Positions 7,174-15,341 of a stretch of DNA of 18,570 nucleotides are shown one piece after another. Within the stretch, counting starts at the first letter, position 1; every line of letters starts with the position of its first letter. The DNA is from Clostridia bacterium (GTDB lineage: Bacteria; Bacillota; Clostridia; TANB77; CAG-508), in the NCBI GenBank assembly GCA_900753165.1, contig CAADYC010000026.1:1-18570 (forward strand), written 5' to 3'. The notes under the pieces were generated by a model, which was not told the DNA's origin, did no database searches, and saw nothing but the letters and a program-made list of their open reading frames with translations. The position numbers and the translations under genes were made by a program.

Positions 7174-8523
7174 TTATAATAATAAATACCTAGCTCGTTC
7201 TTTTAGAGCGGGCTTAAAATTACCATTTCTGATAATTCCATAAAACATTTTTTTTGTTTCATCAGTATAAACTGAAAACAGTTTTTTGCATTGTTTCTTA
7301 TCAAAATCACTCCTAGCATTGATAATTTTATGTACTACATAATTAAAGTGGTTACTGAATGTTAATTTTTCATTTGTATCAGTTCCAGCGATAAGATTGT
7401 ATTTTTGTCTTTCTTCTGGTACTAATACATTTTGAGGCAATTTTTGCAACAAAGAATATGCTTTTAAATATTCATCAATAATAGACTGAGATGAATTTTC
7501 ATCAGCTGGATAACATGTTGCAGAAAAGGTACTTTTAATATATTCCATCCTTCTTTTCTTTTCAGAAGTTGAAATTTGATTTGGTAACTTTGCTGCTGGT
7601 GTTCCTTCAACAGCTTCATAACTTGCAACACCAATGTCTGAAAAATATCCTTTCTTCAAAACATTTACTAATTCTTTAAATTGAGCATCAGTCTCACCAG
7701 GGAAACCGACAATTACTTCTGTAGAAATTACTAAATCTGGTCTAAACTCTTTTAAAGCCTTAAGTTTTGCTTCAAAATTTTTGAACTGTGTCCTATTCAT
7801 ATCATACAAAATTTTATCTGATACATGTTGAATATGTAACATGATTTCAGTTATATTTTTATTATTTGTAATTACAGACATTAGTTCTTCTGTAAGTCCT
7901 GCTGGGTGAAACCAGCCTATAATGTAGTTACAGTTTGGATACTTTTCTAAAATTTTTTGCATTAAAGTTGCAAATTTCCTTGTGCCGTATAAATCTACTC
8001 CATAGTCAGAAGTTTCTTGTGCTCCTGTTATGTATATAGTAGTCTCGTTTTCATACAGATTTTCTATTTCAGCTAAAATGCTTTCAACTGTTTTACTTTT
8101 GTATTTTCCTACTATCATAGGGTATACACAGTATGAGCATTTGTGCAAACAACCTGTTGAAATGATAACTTTGTTTTGTGGTATTAAGTTTTGAAGTTTA
8201 TTTAGTGGTTCTTTTTGTAATTCTTTGAATGTTTTTACTTCAATTCCAGGAATGTTTTTCAAACCCTCAGAATAAAGTTTTATAAGACATCCAGAAACTA
8301 TTACTCTTGCACTTTTCATAGCATTTAGCCGAATATCAGCTATTACTCTCATAGAGTACATTTTGTTGGGCCCGAAGGCGCATGTGAGTACAATTATAAT
8401 ATCTGCAATTGTATAATCACATACGACTTCGTATCCATCTGTTTGTACAAGATTATTGAGAATAATATTGGCATTAGCTATATCCATGTGCATATCATTA
8501 CAAATAACTAATGCTATTTTCAT
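7174..8523 (-). CDS. divergent radical-SAM methylthiotransferase-like enzyme (MiaB/RimO/MtaB family)
   Basis: Family members attach methylthio groups to tRNA or ribosomal protein using two 4Fe-4S clusters and S-adenosylmethionine. The N-terminal half carries the three cysteines of the auxiliary-cluster domain (C8, C48 in VLTCAFG, C79 in VSGCLIK). The radical-SAM motif is C125-LHK-C129-SY-C132. Other family landmarks are ITGAQETSDYG (165-175), HIQHVSDKILYDMNR (230-244), GFPGETDAQF (273-282) and EGTPAAKLP (306-314). The C-terminal region (about 330-449) does not resemble the usual RNA-binding TRAM domain. All cluster ligands are present, so the enzyme looks active, but the substrate is unlikely to be a standard tRNA. 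Its start overlaps the stop of the DUF1257 gene (TAATG) and has AGGTGG six bases upstream. It could instead modify a protein made or handled by the operon. Confidence 0.85.
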   Translation of the reverse strand: MKIALVICNDMHMDIANANIILNNLVQTDGYEVVCDYTIADIIIVLTCAFGPNKMYSMRVIADIRLNAMKSARVIVSGCLIKLYSEGLKNIPGIEVKTFKELQKEPLNKLQNLIPQNKVIISTGCLHKCSYCVYPMIVGKYKSKTVESILAEIENLYENETTIYITGAQETSDYGVDLYGTRKFATLMQKILEKYPNCNYIIGWFHPAGLTEELMSVITNNKNITEIMLHIQHVSDKILYDMNRTQFKNFEAKLKALKEFRPDLVISTEVIVGFPGETDAQFKELVNVLKKGYFSDIGVASYEAVEGTPAAKLPNQISTSEKKRRMEYIKSTFSATCYPADENSSQSIIDEYLKAYSLLQKLPQNVLVPEERQKYNLIAGTDTNEKLTFSNHFNYVVHKIINARSDFDKKQCKKLFSVYTDETKKMFYGIIRNGNFKPALKERARYLLL

Positions 8524-9104
8524 TAATATCCACCTAATTTAATCCTTTCTTTGTTGTTGGTTGTTCTAATGTTTTCCCTTTCTGCAGCATAGTATTCTGG
8601 TAAAAATTCTCTTTTATCAGCTTTTCCGATTGAATCTTCTAGAGCCAAGAATTTAGTACAATTTTTACCTTTTATGCCTTTTGGAGTAAATTGTAAACTA
8701 CCATCTTCATTAAATGTTACAATCATATACCCCCCATTTGTGTCTTTAGAATCTCGGACTTTGAAAACATTTGGTTTTTCCTGAACAATACTAAAATGCA
8801 TCTTTTTAGCTGTTTTTTTGAGTATTTCAATACCATAATTTTTTAACAAAGTGCATCCTCTATAACCAATTGTTTTTTCAACATCACCTTTATAGAAGTC
8901 TGCATGAATGTTATATGTTCCATTCATGTCCTCTAATGCCATATCATAACGTCCTGGAAGTTTTACAACATTTTCCATTACCTCTGTACCATAATAGTAC
9001 CGACATTTACCCTTTTTTTCAAGAGCTAATCCCATATTTTCTAAGGCTTTTTTACATGCCTCAAGATCTTTTATTTCTGTACTAATACTTGAAAAATGAC
9101 TCAT
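8523..9104 (-). CDS. DUF1257 / Ycf35-like protein
   Basis: The first 30 residues (MSHFSSISTEIKDLEACKKAL) are characteristic of DUF1257 (PF06868), the family of plastid and cyanobacterial Ycf35. Its biochemical role is not established. The match continues through a YDMALEDMNGTYNIHADFYKG segment and a YGIEILKKTAKKMHF helix. At 193 residues it is longer than the roughly 120-130 residues typical of the family; the extra C-terminal part (from about 128) includes IKGKNCTKFLALEDSIG and a charged tail. Start and stop both overlap neighbours by one base (TAATG at 9104 and at 8523), so it is translationally coupled to the AAA+ ATPase and the radical-SAM gene. AAGGAGG precedes its ATG inside the ATPase gene. 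Linkage of DUF1257 proteins to Ycf46-like ATPases is known from other bacteria, which supports both calls. Confidence 0.8.
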   Translation of the reverse strand: MSHFSSISTEIKDLEACKKALENMGLALEKKGKCRYYYGTEVMENVVKLPGRYDMALEDMNGTYNIHADFYKGDVEKTIGYRGCTLLKNYGIEILKKTAKKMHFSIVQEKPNVFKVRDSKDTNGGYMIVTFNEDGSLQFTPKGIKGKNCTKFLALEDSIGKADKREFLPEYYAAERENIRTTNNKERIKLGGY

Positions 9105-10741
9105 TATGCATTTCCTCCTTCACTTTTAGTAAAAATCTGGCGTCCTGAACCTTTCTTTTTTGCAGTAGATGTAGTTCCTTTTTCACCTTCTACAGAATTG
9201 GCATTTTTTACTCCTTGTTCTTTTGCCCAAGTCTGAAGATTTTTAACTGTTTCTTCCATAATTCCTTCAGCTGCTGGTTTAATACTTTCCATAGCAGAAA
9301 TAATATCTGTATCTTTAATTTCTCGTCCATTATCTGAATATGCGTTGAACATTGCAGATACAACAGCTTCTTCAATTTCAGCACCTGTAAACTTTTCACA
9401 CTTTTTAGAAATAGAATCAATGTTAAAATTTTCGGGTTTACGGTTCTTCTTTTTAAGCTGGATATTTATTATTTCTTTTCTTTCTTCTTCGTTTGGTAAA
9501 TCAACAAAGAATATTTCGTCAAATCTACCTTTTCTAAGAAGTTCCTGTGGCAAAGCCGTTATACTATTTGCTGTTGCAATTACATACACAGGAGCTTCTT
9601 TTTCCTGCATCCATGTTAATATGCTAGCAAACATTCTAGATGATACTCCAGAATCATTTTTACCACCAGAGCCAGCTCCAGCAAGGCCTTTTTCAATTTC
9701 ATCAATCCATAATACACATGGAGCCATTGCTTCTGCTGTTTTTAAAGCTTTTCTTGTGTTGGCTTCAGTATCTCCAACATAGCTACCAAAAAGTTTTCCT
9801 AAATCACATTTTATGAGTGGTACATTCCAATTTTGTGCCAGTCCCTTTGCTGCTAAACTTTTTCCACATCCCGGAATACCTACTAACAGTACCCCTTTTG
9901 GATTTGGTAATCCATATTTTTTAGCTTCATCAGAAAATGCCAACAATCTCTTTTGAGTATAATCTTTGAATGTAAGCATTCCACCCACTTCAATGTTTTT
10001 ACCATTATCCCAAAATTCTAACAGTCCATCTTTACAAATAATTTGTGCTTTTACTTCACTAATTATGTGTAAATCAATGGTTTCTTTTTTTGAAAAAGAT
10101 GTAGCAAAAGCATTTTCAGCCTGAGAGATAGTTAAACCTAAGGCAATTTCAGCAGCTTTGTCGACTAAATTATCTAATTGATCAATATTTTCAACTTTAA
10201 GCTGGCTTTTATACAAATCAACCATTTCTGATAAGTCTTGTTTAAGTTCTTGTTTATTTGGTAACCGTAACTCAATTGAAACAACAGAATCTTCCCAATC
10301 TAATGGGATTTCAAATTTGTTGCTAATAAAAACAATACAAACTCCATTTTCTGCTGCATAACTAAACCCATCTTTTGTAGCTCTTAGAACTGATGGATTA
10401 TTAATGTAATGCTGGAAATCTAAAAAGCAAATTATATAATTTCCCTTTCCATTATTAATGGTCTTAATTTCGTCTAAAGCAAACTGTGGGTCTGTCAAAT
10501 CACTCTTTTCCTCTTTACTAATGAATTCACCTCTTTCGTCCATATTTTCATCACTGTTTTCAGAATTAGCACTAAAAATTTCTTCAAGACCTTTGGTACA
10601 TGACCATAAAAAGATCTTTTTGTTACATTCTTCAACTGCATTTAAACATTCAGTTATAGCCCGGCTTTCCTCTGCTGTCTGAATAACTATTGATGAGTAT
10701 CCTGCCTTAATGCATTCTGATACTGATAAAACATTACTCAT
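9104..10741 (-). CDS. AAA+ ATPase, Ycf46-like
   Basis: A 545-residue cytosolic AAA+ ATPase, first gene of operon A. The N-terminal region (about 15-160) resembles the degenerate NTPase domain of Ycf46, with strands SIVIQTAEES, KKIFLWS, NYIICFLDF and VCIVFISN. The catalytic module begins near 255: Walker A GIPGCGKS (288-295), Walker B CVLWIDEIE (342-350, D347 and E348), sensor-1 N392 in VIATANS, arginine-finger candidates R403 and R406, and sensor-2 motif TGAEIEEAV (452-460). Every catalytic residue is intact, so it should hydrolyse ATP and probably forms a ring. The C-terminal 40 residues are basic and low in complexity. The start is supported by AAAGGAGG six bases upstream and by a consensus promoter at 10844-10816. 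Ycf46 has been linked to photosynthesis regulation in cyanobacteria; the role in a non-phototroph is unknown. Confidence 0.9.
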   Translation of the reverse strand: MSNVLSVSECIKAGYSSIVIQTAEESRAITECLNAVEECNKKIFLWSCTKGLEEIFSANSENSDENMDERGEFISKEEKSDLTDPQFALDEIKTINNGKGNYIICFLDFQHYINNPSVLRATKDGFSYAAENGVCIVFISNKFEIPLDWEDSVVSIELRLPNKQELKQDLSEMVDLYKSQLKVENIDQLDNLVDKAAEIALGLTISQAENAFATSFSKKETIDLHIISEVKAQIICKDGLLEFWDNGKNIEVGGMLTFKDYTQKRLLAFSDEAKKYGLPNPKGVLLVGIPGCGKSLAAKGLAQNWNVPLIKCDLGKLFGSYVGDTEANTRKALKTAEAMAPCVLWIDEIEKGLAGAGSGGKNDSGVSSRMFASILTWMQEKEAPVYVIATANSITALPQELLRKGRFDEIFFVDLPNEEERKEIINIQLKKKNRKPENFNIDSISKKCEKFTGAEIEEAVVSAMFNAYSDNGREIKDTDIISAMESIKPAAEGIMEETVKNLQTWAKEQGVKNANSVEGEKGTTSTAKKKGSGRQIFTKSEGGNA

Positions 10742-10768
10742 ATGTTTCCTCCTTTTATTATTAAATTA

Positions 10769-10795
10769 TTCCATGATATAATTATTTTCATGGAA
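10769..10795. repeat. inverted repeat in the operon A leader
   Basis: TTCCATGA (10769-10776) and TCATGGAA (10788-10795) are perfect 8-base inverted repeats separated by 11 bases. They lie between the predicted start of transcription (about 10809) and the ribosome binding site of the AAA+ gene. The element could be a repressor operator or a leader hairpin. Confidence 0.5.
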
Positions 10796-10815
10796 AGTTA
10801 CTATTTTATGTTTAC

Positions 10816-10844
10816 ATTATATCATTATAAAGTGTTTATGTCAA
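10816..10844 (-). promoter_or_regulatory. consensus sigma-A promoter of operon A
   Basis: TTGACA (10844-10839), a 17-base spacer and TATAAT (10821-10816), an exact consensus match. A 7-base inverted repeat, TGTCAAT (10839-10845) with ATTGACA (10856-10862), overlaps the -35 box and could be an operator. The promoter drives the AAA+, DUF1257, radical-SAM and 263-residue genes. Confidence 0.85.
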
Positions 10845-10898
10845 TTTTAAAAATGATTGACATTGACTAGTTTCTATATTTTTTGCATTATAAAAATT

Positions 10899-10927
10899 TT
10901 GACAAAATATATAATAATTGATAAAAT
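10899..10927 (+). promoter_or_regulatory. sigma-A promoter of the polysaccharide deacetylase gene
   Basis: TTGACA (10899-10904), a 17-base spacer and TAAAAT (10922-10927) on the plus strand, 27 bases before the ATG. It diverges from the operon A promoter; the two -35 boxes are about 55 bases apart. Confidence 0.75.
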
Positions 10928-10954
10928 AATCTACATATAAGGGAGATGTAAATT

Positions 10955-11764
10955 ATGAAAAGAAAATTAACTACAATTTTTATTTTTGTATGTATTGTAT
11001 TTTTTTTAATATGCAGTGTTATATATGTAAGAAATAAGGACAAAATACCTGTACTATGTTATCACAATCTAGCAACTGCAGAAGAAAAAACAAATTTTGA
11101 AAGTGAAAAGGATTGGACAATTGATGTTCAAAATTTTGAAGAACAACTAAAATATTTGAAAAAAAATAATTATAAAACTTTGACTATGAAAGAGTTTTAT
11201 GAGTGGAAACAAGGTAAGCTTAATTTACCTCAAAAAAGTGTGCTAATTACTTTTGATGATGGATTTTTATCTAATTATCATTATGCCTTTCCCCTATTAA
11301 AAAAATACAATATGAATGCTACTATTTTTTTAATTGGTGAATATGTTCAAAATGCTACTCAAACAAACTGGGATGGAAATATAAAAACATACATACCTTT
11401 AGAATTAGTTGAAAAGTCTAAAGAGGAATATCCTAATATCGACTTTTGTTCTCATACATATGGATTACATTATCATAATTCTATAAATGAGGTTTCAAAA
11501 GAACAAATGGAAAAAGATTTTTCTTTATTTAACAACAATATTACTAATACGAATTTTCTTGCTTACCCATTTGGACAATATAACGAAGACTTAATAAATG
11601 CTTGGAAAGATAGTGATGGATTATTAGCTTTTGCTTATGGCCCTACTAGAAAAGATTATAGAAAAGCTTCCAAAAAAGATAATAATTACGAAATTCCTAG
11701 GTTAAATGTTTCTCATGGTATGGAAACCTGGAAATTGGGTTTAAGGTTATTGTTAGGTAATTAA
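10955..11764 (+). CDS. membrane-anchored polysaccharide deacetylase (NodB domain)
   Basis: A 269-residue carbohydrate esterase family 4 type protein that removes acetyl groups from cell-wall or capsular polysaccharide outside the membrane. Residues 7-25 form an N-terminal membrane anchor or signal peptide. The motifs run in order: VLCYHNL (33-39), LITFDDG (97-103, with catalytic and metal-binding aspartates), FCSHTYGLH (164-172, metal-binding histidines H167 and H172 in the HTYxxH form of the IcaB-like branch), AYPFGQYN (203-210) and PRLNVSH (248-254). The metal-site motifs are all present, so it is probably active. AGGGAG nine bases upstream supports the start. It is transcribed alone from its own promoter and stops at a bidirectional terminator shared with secA. 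The exact substrate (peptidoglycan, poly-N-acetylglucosamine or other) cannot be told. Confidence 0.88.
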   Translation: MKRKLTTIFIFVCIVFFLICSVIYVRNKDKIPVLCYHNLATAEEKTNFESEKDWTIDVQNFEEQLKYLKKNNYKTLTMKEFYEWKQGKLNLPQKSVLITFDDGFLSNYHYAFPLLKKYNMNATIFLIGEYVQNATQTNWDGNIKTYIPLELVEKSKEEYPNIDFCSHTYGLHYHNSINEVSKEQMEKDFSLFNNNITNTNFLAYPFGQYNEDLINAWKDSDGLLAFAYGPTRKDYRKASKKDNNYEIPRLNVSHGMETWKLGLRLLLGN

Positions 11765-11796
11765 GTTTATTAATTACCTGTAATTTTAAACAACAC

Positions 11797-11824
11797 AAAA
11801 ATGCAGCTGTTTAGCTGCATTTTT
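11797..11824. terminator. bidirectional terminator between the deacetylase gene and secA
   Basis: AAAAATGCAGCT (11797-11808) pairs perfectly with AGCTGCATTTTT (11813-11824) around the loop GTTT. It sits between two convergent genes and has A and T runs on the outer sides, so it can stop both. Confidence 0.9.
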
Positions 11825-11848
11825 GCTATATTATGAATTTTTTATTTA

Positions 11849-14602
11849 TTATTGATTTTTTCCACAGCAATTTTTATATTTTTTTCCTGAACCACATGGG
11901 CATGGATCATTTCTACCAACTTTAGGTCCATCATTTACAACTGTTTGGCTGTATTCCGGTGTACTTATTTTTTTACCACCATCAACACTATTAATAGCCT
12001 CTAAAGCTGCACCAGTAATTTTAGCAGCCTCTTGTCTCTTAACCTCACCATTTTGTCTTCTGATATTCATAAGAATCTTAACAACATCAACTTTTATGTT
12101 TGCAATCATTTCTTCAAACATATCCATACCTTCCATTCTGTACTTAACAACTGGATCTTGTTGTCCATAAGCTCTTAATCCAATACCATTTTTTAATTCA
12201 TCCATATTATCAATGTGGTTCATCCATTTTTCATCAACAACTTTAAGCATTACAACTCTTTCAAGTTCTCTCATTCTTTCAGAAGTAATCTCTTCTTCTT
12301 TAACTTGATATTTGTCAGCTGCTTGTTTTTCTAATTCTTCTATGATTGCATTTGAATCATTTTCATGTTCTTTAATGAAGTTATGCATATCTAATCCAAA
12401 TTCATTTGTTATTTCCGTATTTAAAGATTCTACATTAACAGATTTTCCATCTTCACCTTCAACAAACATTGCAACAGTTTCTTCTGCTACTGAATTTATC
12501 ATATTTAATATGTTGCTGTGGATGTCTTCTCCATCTAGAACTTCTCTTCTTTGTTTGTAGATAATTTCTCTTTGAGCATTCATAACATCATCATATTTTA
12601 ATACATTTTTACGAATACTGAAGTTTCTACCTTCAACTTTCTTTTGAGCATTTTCAACTGCTCTTGAAATTAATCTTGAAGCTATTGGCATATCTTCGTC
12701 TGCACCTAATGTATTGTAAACTTTTGTTATTGCATCTCCACCAAAGATTTTCATTAAATCATCATCTAGGCCGATAAAGAATCTTGATTCTCCGACATCA
12801 CCTTGACGTCCAGAACGTCCTCTTAATTGGTTATCAATTCTTCTTGATTCGTGTCTTTCTGTACCAATTATTTTTAGACCTCCAGCATCTATAACTTTTT
12901 GTTTTTCTTCTTTTATTTTTTCATCATATTTTTCAACTAATTTGTTGAATTGTTCTCTTGCTCTTAATATGTCTTGGTCATCTGTTTCATAATATGTGTT
13001 TGATTCTTCTATTAAGTTTTCTGGTACTTTATTTTTTCTCATTTCTTCTTTTGCTAAGTATTCGCTATTTCCACCTAGCATAATGTCGGTACCACGTCCT
13101 GCCATGTTTGTAGCAATTGTAACTGCTCCAAATTTACCAGCTTGGGCAACTATCATAGCTTCTTTTTCATGTGATTTTGCGTTTAATACTTCATGTGGTA
13201 TTCTTTCTTGATCAAGTAATTTGCTTAATTTTTCTGATTTTTCAATTGATACTGTACCAATTAGAACTGGTTGTCCTTTTTCATGGCTTTCTTTAACACT
13301 TTCAACAACAGCTTTAAATTTTGCTCTTTCATTTTTGTATATAACATCATTTTCGTCTTTTCTAACCATAGGTTTATTTGTTGGTATTTCAACAACGTCT
13401 AAGTTATATATTTCTTCAAATTCTGCCTCTTCTGTCATGGCTGTACCAGTCATACCAGATAATTTATCATACATTCTAAAGAAGTTTTGGAACGTTATTG
13501 TTGCAAGTGTTTTTGATTCGTCTGCAATTTTGACTTTTTCTTTTGCTTCAATTGCTTGATGTAATCCATTGTTGTATCTTCTTCCATACATGATACGTCC
13601 TGTAAATTCGTCTACAATTAAAACTTCTCCATCTTTTACGATGTAGTCTATATCTTTCTTCATTACTCCATTTGCTCTTAATGCTTGGTTTACATGGTGT
13701 ACTATTGTAGAGTTTTCTAGGTCATTGAAGTTTTCTAGATTAAAGAATTCTTCTGCTTTTTTAATACCTTTTTGTGTTAATGATGCAGATTTTGCTTTTA
13801 AGTCTACAATGTAATCATATTTTTCGTTGTCTTCTGCTTGTTCAAAATCTTTTACATCTTCTTCTACTATAACTTTTGCTTCTAATTTTTTTACGAAGTT
13901 ATCTGCTCTTTTATATAAATCTGAAGATTCGTTTGCTCTACCAGATATGATAAGTGGTGTTCTTGCTTCATCTATTAAAATACTATCAATTTCATCGACA
14001 ATTGCATAGTGTAATCCTCTTTGTACTAATTGATTTTGATAAATTACCATGTTATCTCTTAGATAATCAAATCCAAATTCGTTATTTGTACCATATGTGA
14101 TATCTGCTGCATATGCTTTTTGTTTTGCTTGTGGGTCCATTCCTGCAATTACTAATCCTACTGAAAGTCCTAAAAATTTATATAATTTTCCCATCCATTC
14201 ACTATCTCTTTTTGCTAGGTAGTCGTTTACTGTAATTACATGAACTCCTTTTCCTTCTAGTGCATTTAAGTATACTGGTAATGTTGCAACTAATGTTTTT
14301 CCTTCACCAGTTTTCATTTCGGCAATTCTTCCTTGGTGTAATATAATTCCACCTATTAATTGGACATCAAAGTGTCTCATTCCTAATGCTCTTTTTGATG
14401 CTTCTCTTACAACTGCAAATGCTTCTGGTAATATGTCATCTAATGTTTTTCCTTCTGCTAGTTGTTTTTTGAAATATTCTGTTTTTCCTTTTAATTCATG
14501 GTCTGTTAATTTTTTCATTTCTGGTTCTAAACTGTTGATTTTGTTTACTATTGGCATTACTCTTTTTACTTCTTTTTCACTATATGTTTTGAATATTTTC
14601 AT
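11849..14602 (-). CDS. secA: preprotein translocase ATPase SecA
   Basis: SecA is the ATP-driven motor that pushes unfolded secretory proteins through the SecYEG channel at the membrane. The protein is full length (917 residues). Visible landmarks are Walker A TGEGKT (98-103), TNNEFGFDYLRDN (near 172-184), the DEAD-type VDEIDSILIDEARTPLI (from 202), ATNMAGRGTDIMLGGN, the helicase motif QLRGRSGRQGDVGESRFF, and the zinc-binding C-terminal tail RNDPCPCGSGKKYKNCCG that contacts SecB or the ribosome. ATG 14602 is preferred: AGGAGG lies ten bases before it but only one base before the upstream ATG at 14611. It has its own promoter and ends at a convergent terminator. The usual Bacillota neighbour prfB is not adjacent; it lies about 11.4 kb downstream. 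Confidence 0.98.
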   Translation of the reverse strand: MKIFKTYSEKEVKRVMPIVNKINSLEPEMKKLTDHELKGKTEYFKKQLAEGKTLDDILPEAFAVVREASKRALGMRHFDVQLIGGIILHQGRIAEMKTGEGKTLVATLPVYLNALEGKGVHVITVNDYLAKRDSEWMGKLYKFLGLSVGLVIAGMDPQAKQKAYAADITYGTNNEFGFDYLRDNMVIYQNQLVQRGLHYAIVDEIDSILIDEARTPLIISGRANESSDLYKRADNFVKKLEAKVIVEEDVKDFEQAEDNEKYDYIVDLKAKSASLTQKGIKKAEEFFNLENFNDLENSTIVHHVNQALRANGVMKKDIDYIVKDGEVLIVDEFTGRIMYGRRYNNGLHQAIEAKEKVKIADESKTLATITFQNFFRMYDKLSGMTGTAMTEEAEFEEIYNLDVVEIPTNKPMVRKDENDVIYKNERAKFKAVVESVKESHEKGQPVLIGTVSIEKSEKLSKLLDQERIPHEVLNAKSHEKEAMIVAQAGKFGAVTIATNMAGRGTDIMLGGNSEYLAKEEMRKNKVPENLIEESNTYYETDDQDILRAREQFNKLVEKYDEKIKEEKQKVIDAGGLKIIGTERHESRRIDNQLRGRSGRQGDVGESRFFIGLDDDLMKIFGGDAITKVYNTLGADEDMPIASRLISRAVENAQKKVEGRNFSIRKNVLKYDDVMNAQREIIYKQRREVLDGEDIHSNILNMINSVAEETVAMFVEGEDGKSVNVESLNTEITNEFGLDMHNFIKEHENDSNAIIEELEKQAADKYQVKEEEITSERMRELERVVMLKVVDEKWMNHIDNMDELKNGIGLRAYGQQDPVVKYRMEGMDMFEEMIANIKVDVVKILMNIRRQNGEVKRQEAAKITGAALEAINSVDGGKKISTPEYSQTVVNDGPKVGRNDPCPCGSGKKYKNCCGKNQ

Positions 14603-14640
14603 TTGGTACATTCCTCCTAAGTTTATTTTTTTACTTTGTT

Positions 14641-14669
14641 ACTATATCACTAAATGTTTTTTTTAGCAA
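14641..14669 (-). promoter_or_regulatory. candidate sigma-A promoter of secA
   Basis: TTGCTA (14669-14664), a 17-base spacer and TATAGT (14646-14641), leaving a leader of about 30 bases before ATG 14602. One mismatch in the -10 hexamer and two in the -35. Confidence 0.55.
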
Positions 14670-14749
14670 TAGTTTTTAAATAAAAAACATATTTCTTTTT
14701 GCTTGGCATACATTTTACTAAATAGGTATTTTAGAAAAGAGGATTTTAT

Positions 14750-15301
14750 ATGTTTGTGTTTAATTTTAAAGTTAATGGTAGTAAGATTTTTAAATATTTT
14801 TTTATTGGAGTTATTATATTTTTGATTGTTATTTTGGGTATAGTTATGTATAGAGTTTTTAGTGGTGCTAATAATGCTTCCAAATCTCAAAGTTGTTTTC
14901 CACAAAATGGTATTTCTGAAATTCAACCTAGAAATTATACAAATATTTTAAAAACTGTTCATGAAAATATTGATACATATGTTGGCAAAAAAATTTGTTT
15001 TACGGGTTATGTTTATAGAGTTTTAGATTTACAAGATAATCAGTTTGTTTTGGCTCGTGATATGATTGTCAGTTCTAATTCTCAATCTGTTGTTGTTGGT
15101 TTTTTGTGTGAGTACGATAATGCTAAAGATTTTGCTGATAATTCTTGGATAAAAATTACTGGCACTATTGTGAAAGGCAACTATCATGGTGATATGCCTA
15201 TTATTAAAATAGATGATATAAAAAGTGTAGATAAACCTTCTTCTGATGAGTATGTCTATCCTCCTGATGATAGTTATATTCCAACAGCTGGAATTTTATA
15301 A
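14750..15301 (+). CDS. membrane-anchored protein with TIGR03943/DUF1980 (YcgQ-like) domain
   Basis: A 183-residue protein. Residues about 14-37 form one transmembrane segment; the rest is probably outside the cell. Residues 57-172 match the conserved C-terminal domain of the YcgQ/TIGR03943 family by eye: NYTNILKTVHENIDTYVGKKI, FTGYVYR, NQFVLAR, VVVGFLCEYD, WIKITGTI and PIIKIDDIKSV, ending near YVYPP. YcgQ proteins usually pair with a YcgR-type permease (DUF318) and have been connected with metal homeostasis; no such permease is in this window, and the N-terminal multi-span part of YcgQ is missing. The paired cysteines often found after the NQFVVGR strand are replaced (VSSNSQS). AGAGGA six bases upstream supports the start. 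It is divergent from secA; a weak promoter (TTGGCA at 14703, TATTTT at 14727) would leave a very short leader. Confidence 0.75.
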   Translation: MFVFNFKVNGSKIFKYFFIGVIIFLIVILGIVMYRVFSGANNASKSQSCFPQNGISEIQPRNYTNILKTVHENIDTYVGKKICFTGYVYRVLDLQDNQFVLARDMIVSSNSQSVVVGFLCEYDNAKDFADNSWIKITGTIVKGNYHGDMPIIKIDDIKSVDKPSSDEYVYPPDDSYIPTAGIL

Positions 15302-15329
15302 AAATGTCCTTTTTAGAAAGGACATTTTT
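15300..15329. terminator. bidirectional terminator
   Basis: AAAAATGTCCTTT (15300-15312) pairs perfectly with AAAGGACATTTTT (15317-15329) around the loop TTAG. It lies between the convergent YcgQ-like gene and the ytvI-like gene. Confidence 0.9.
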
Positions 15330-15341
15330 TATTTAGTTTTA

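Noticed and set aside
9345..9782. Plus-strand open frame of 145 codons
   Set aside because: Antisense of the AAA+ ATPase catalytic domain; the minus strand holds the Walker motifs.
13221..13559. Plus-strand open frame of 112 codons
   Set aside because: Antisense of secA.
14603..14611. Upstream ATG as the secA start
   Set aside because: It lies one base after the AGGAGG site, too close to be used; ATG 14602 has suitable spacing.
14663..14926. Minus-strand open frame of 87 codons upstream of secA
   Set aside because: It overlaps the plus-strand YcgQ-like gene and the secA promoter, and is low in complexity.
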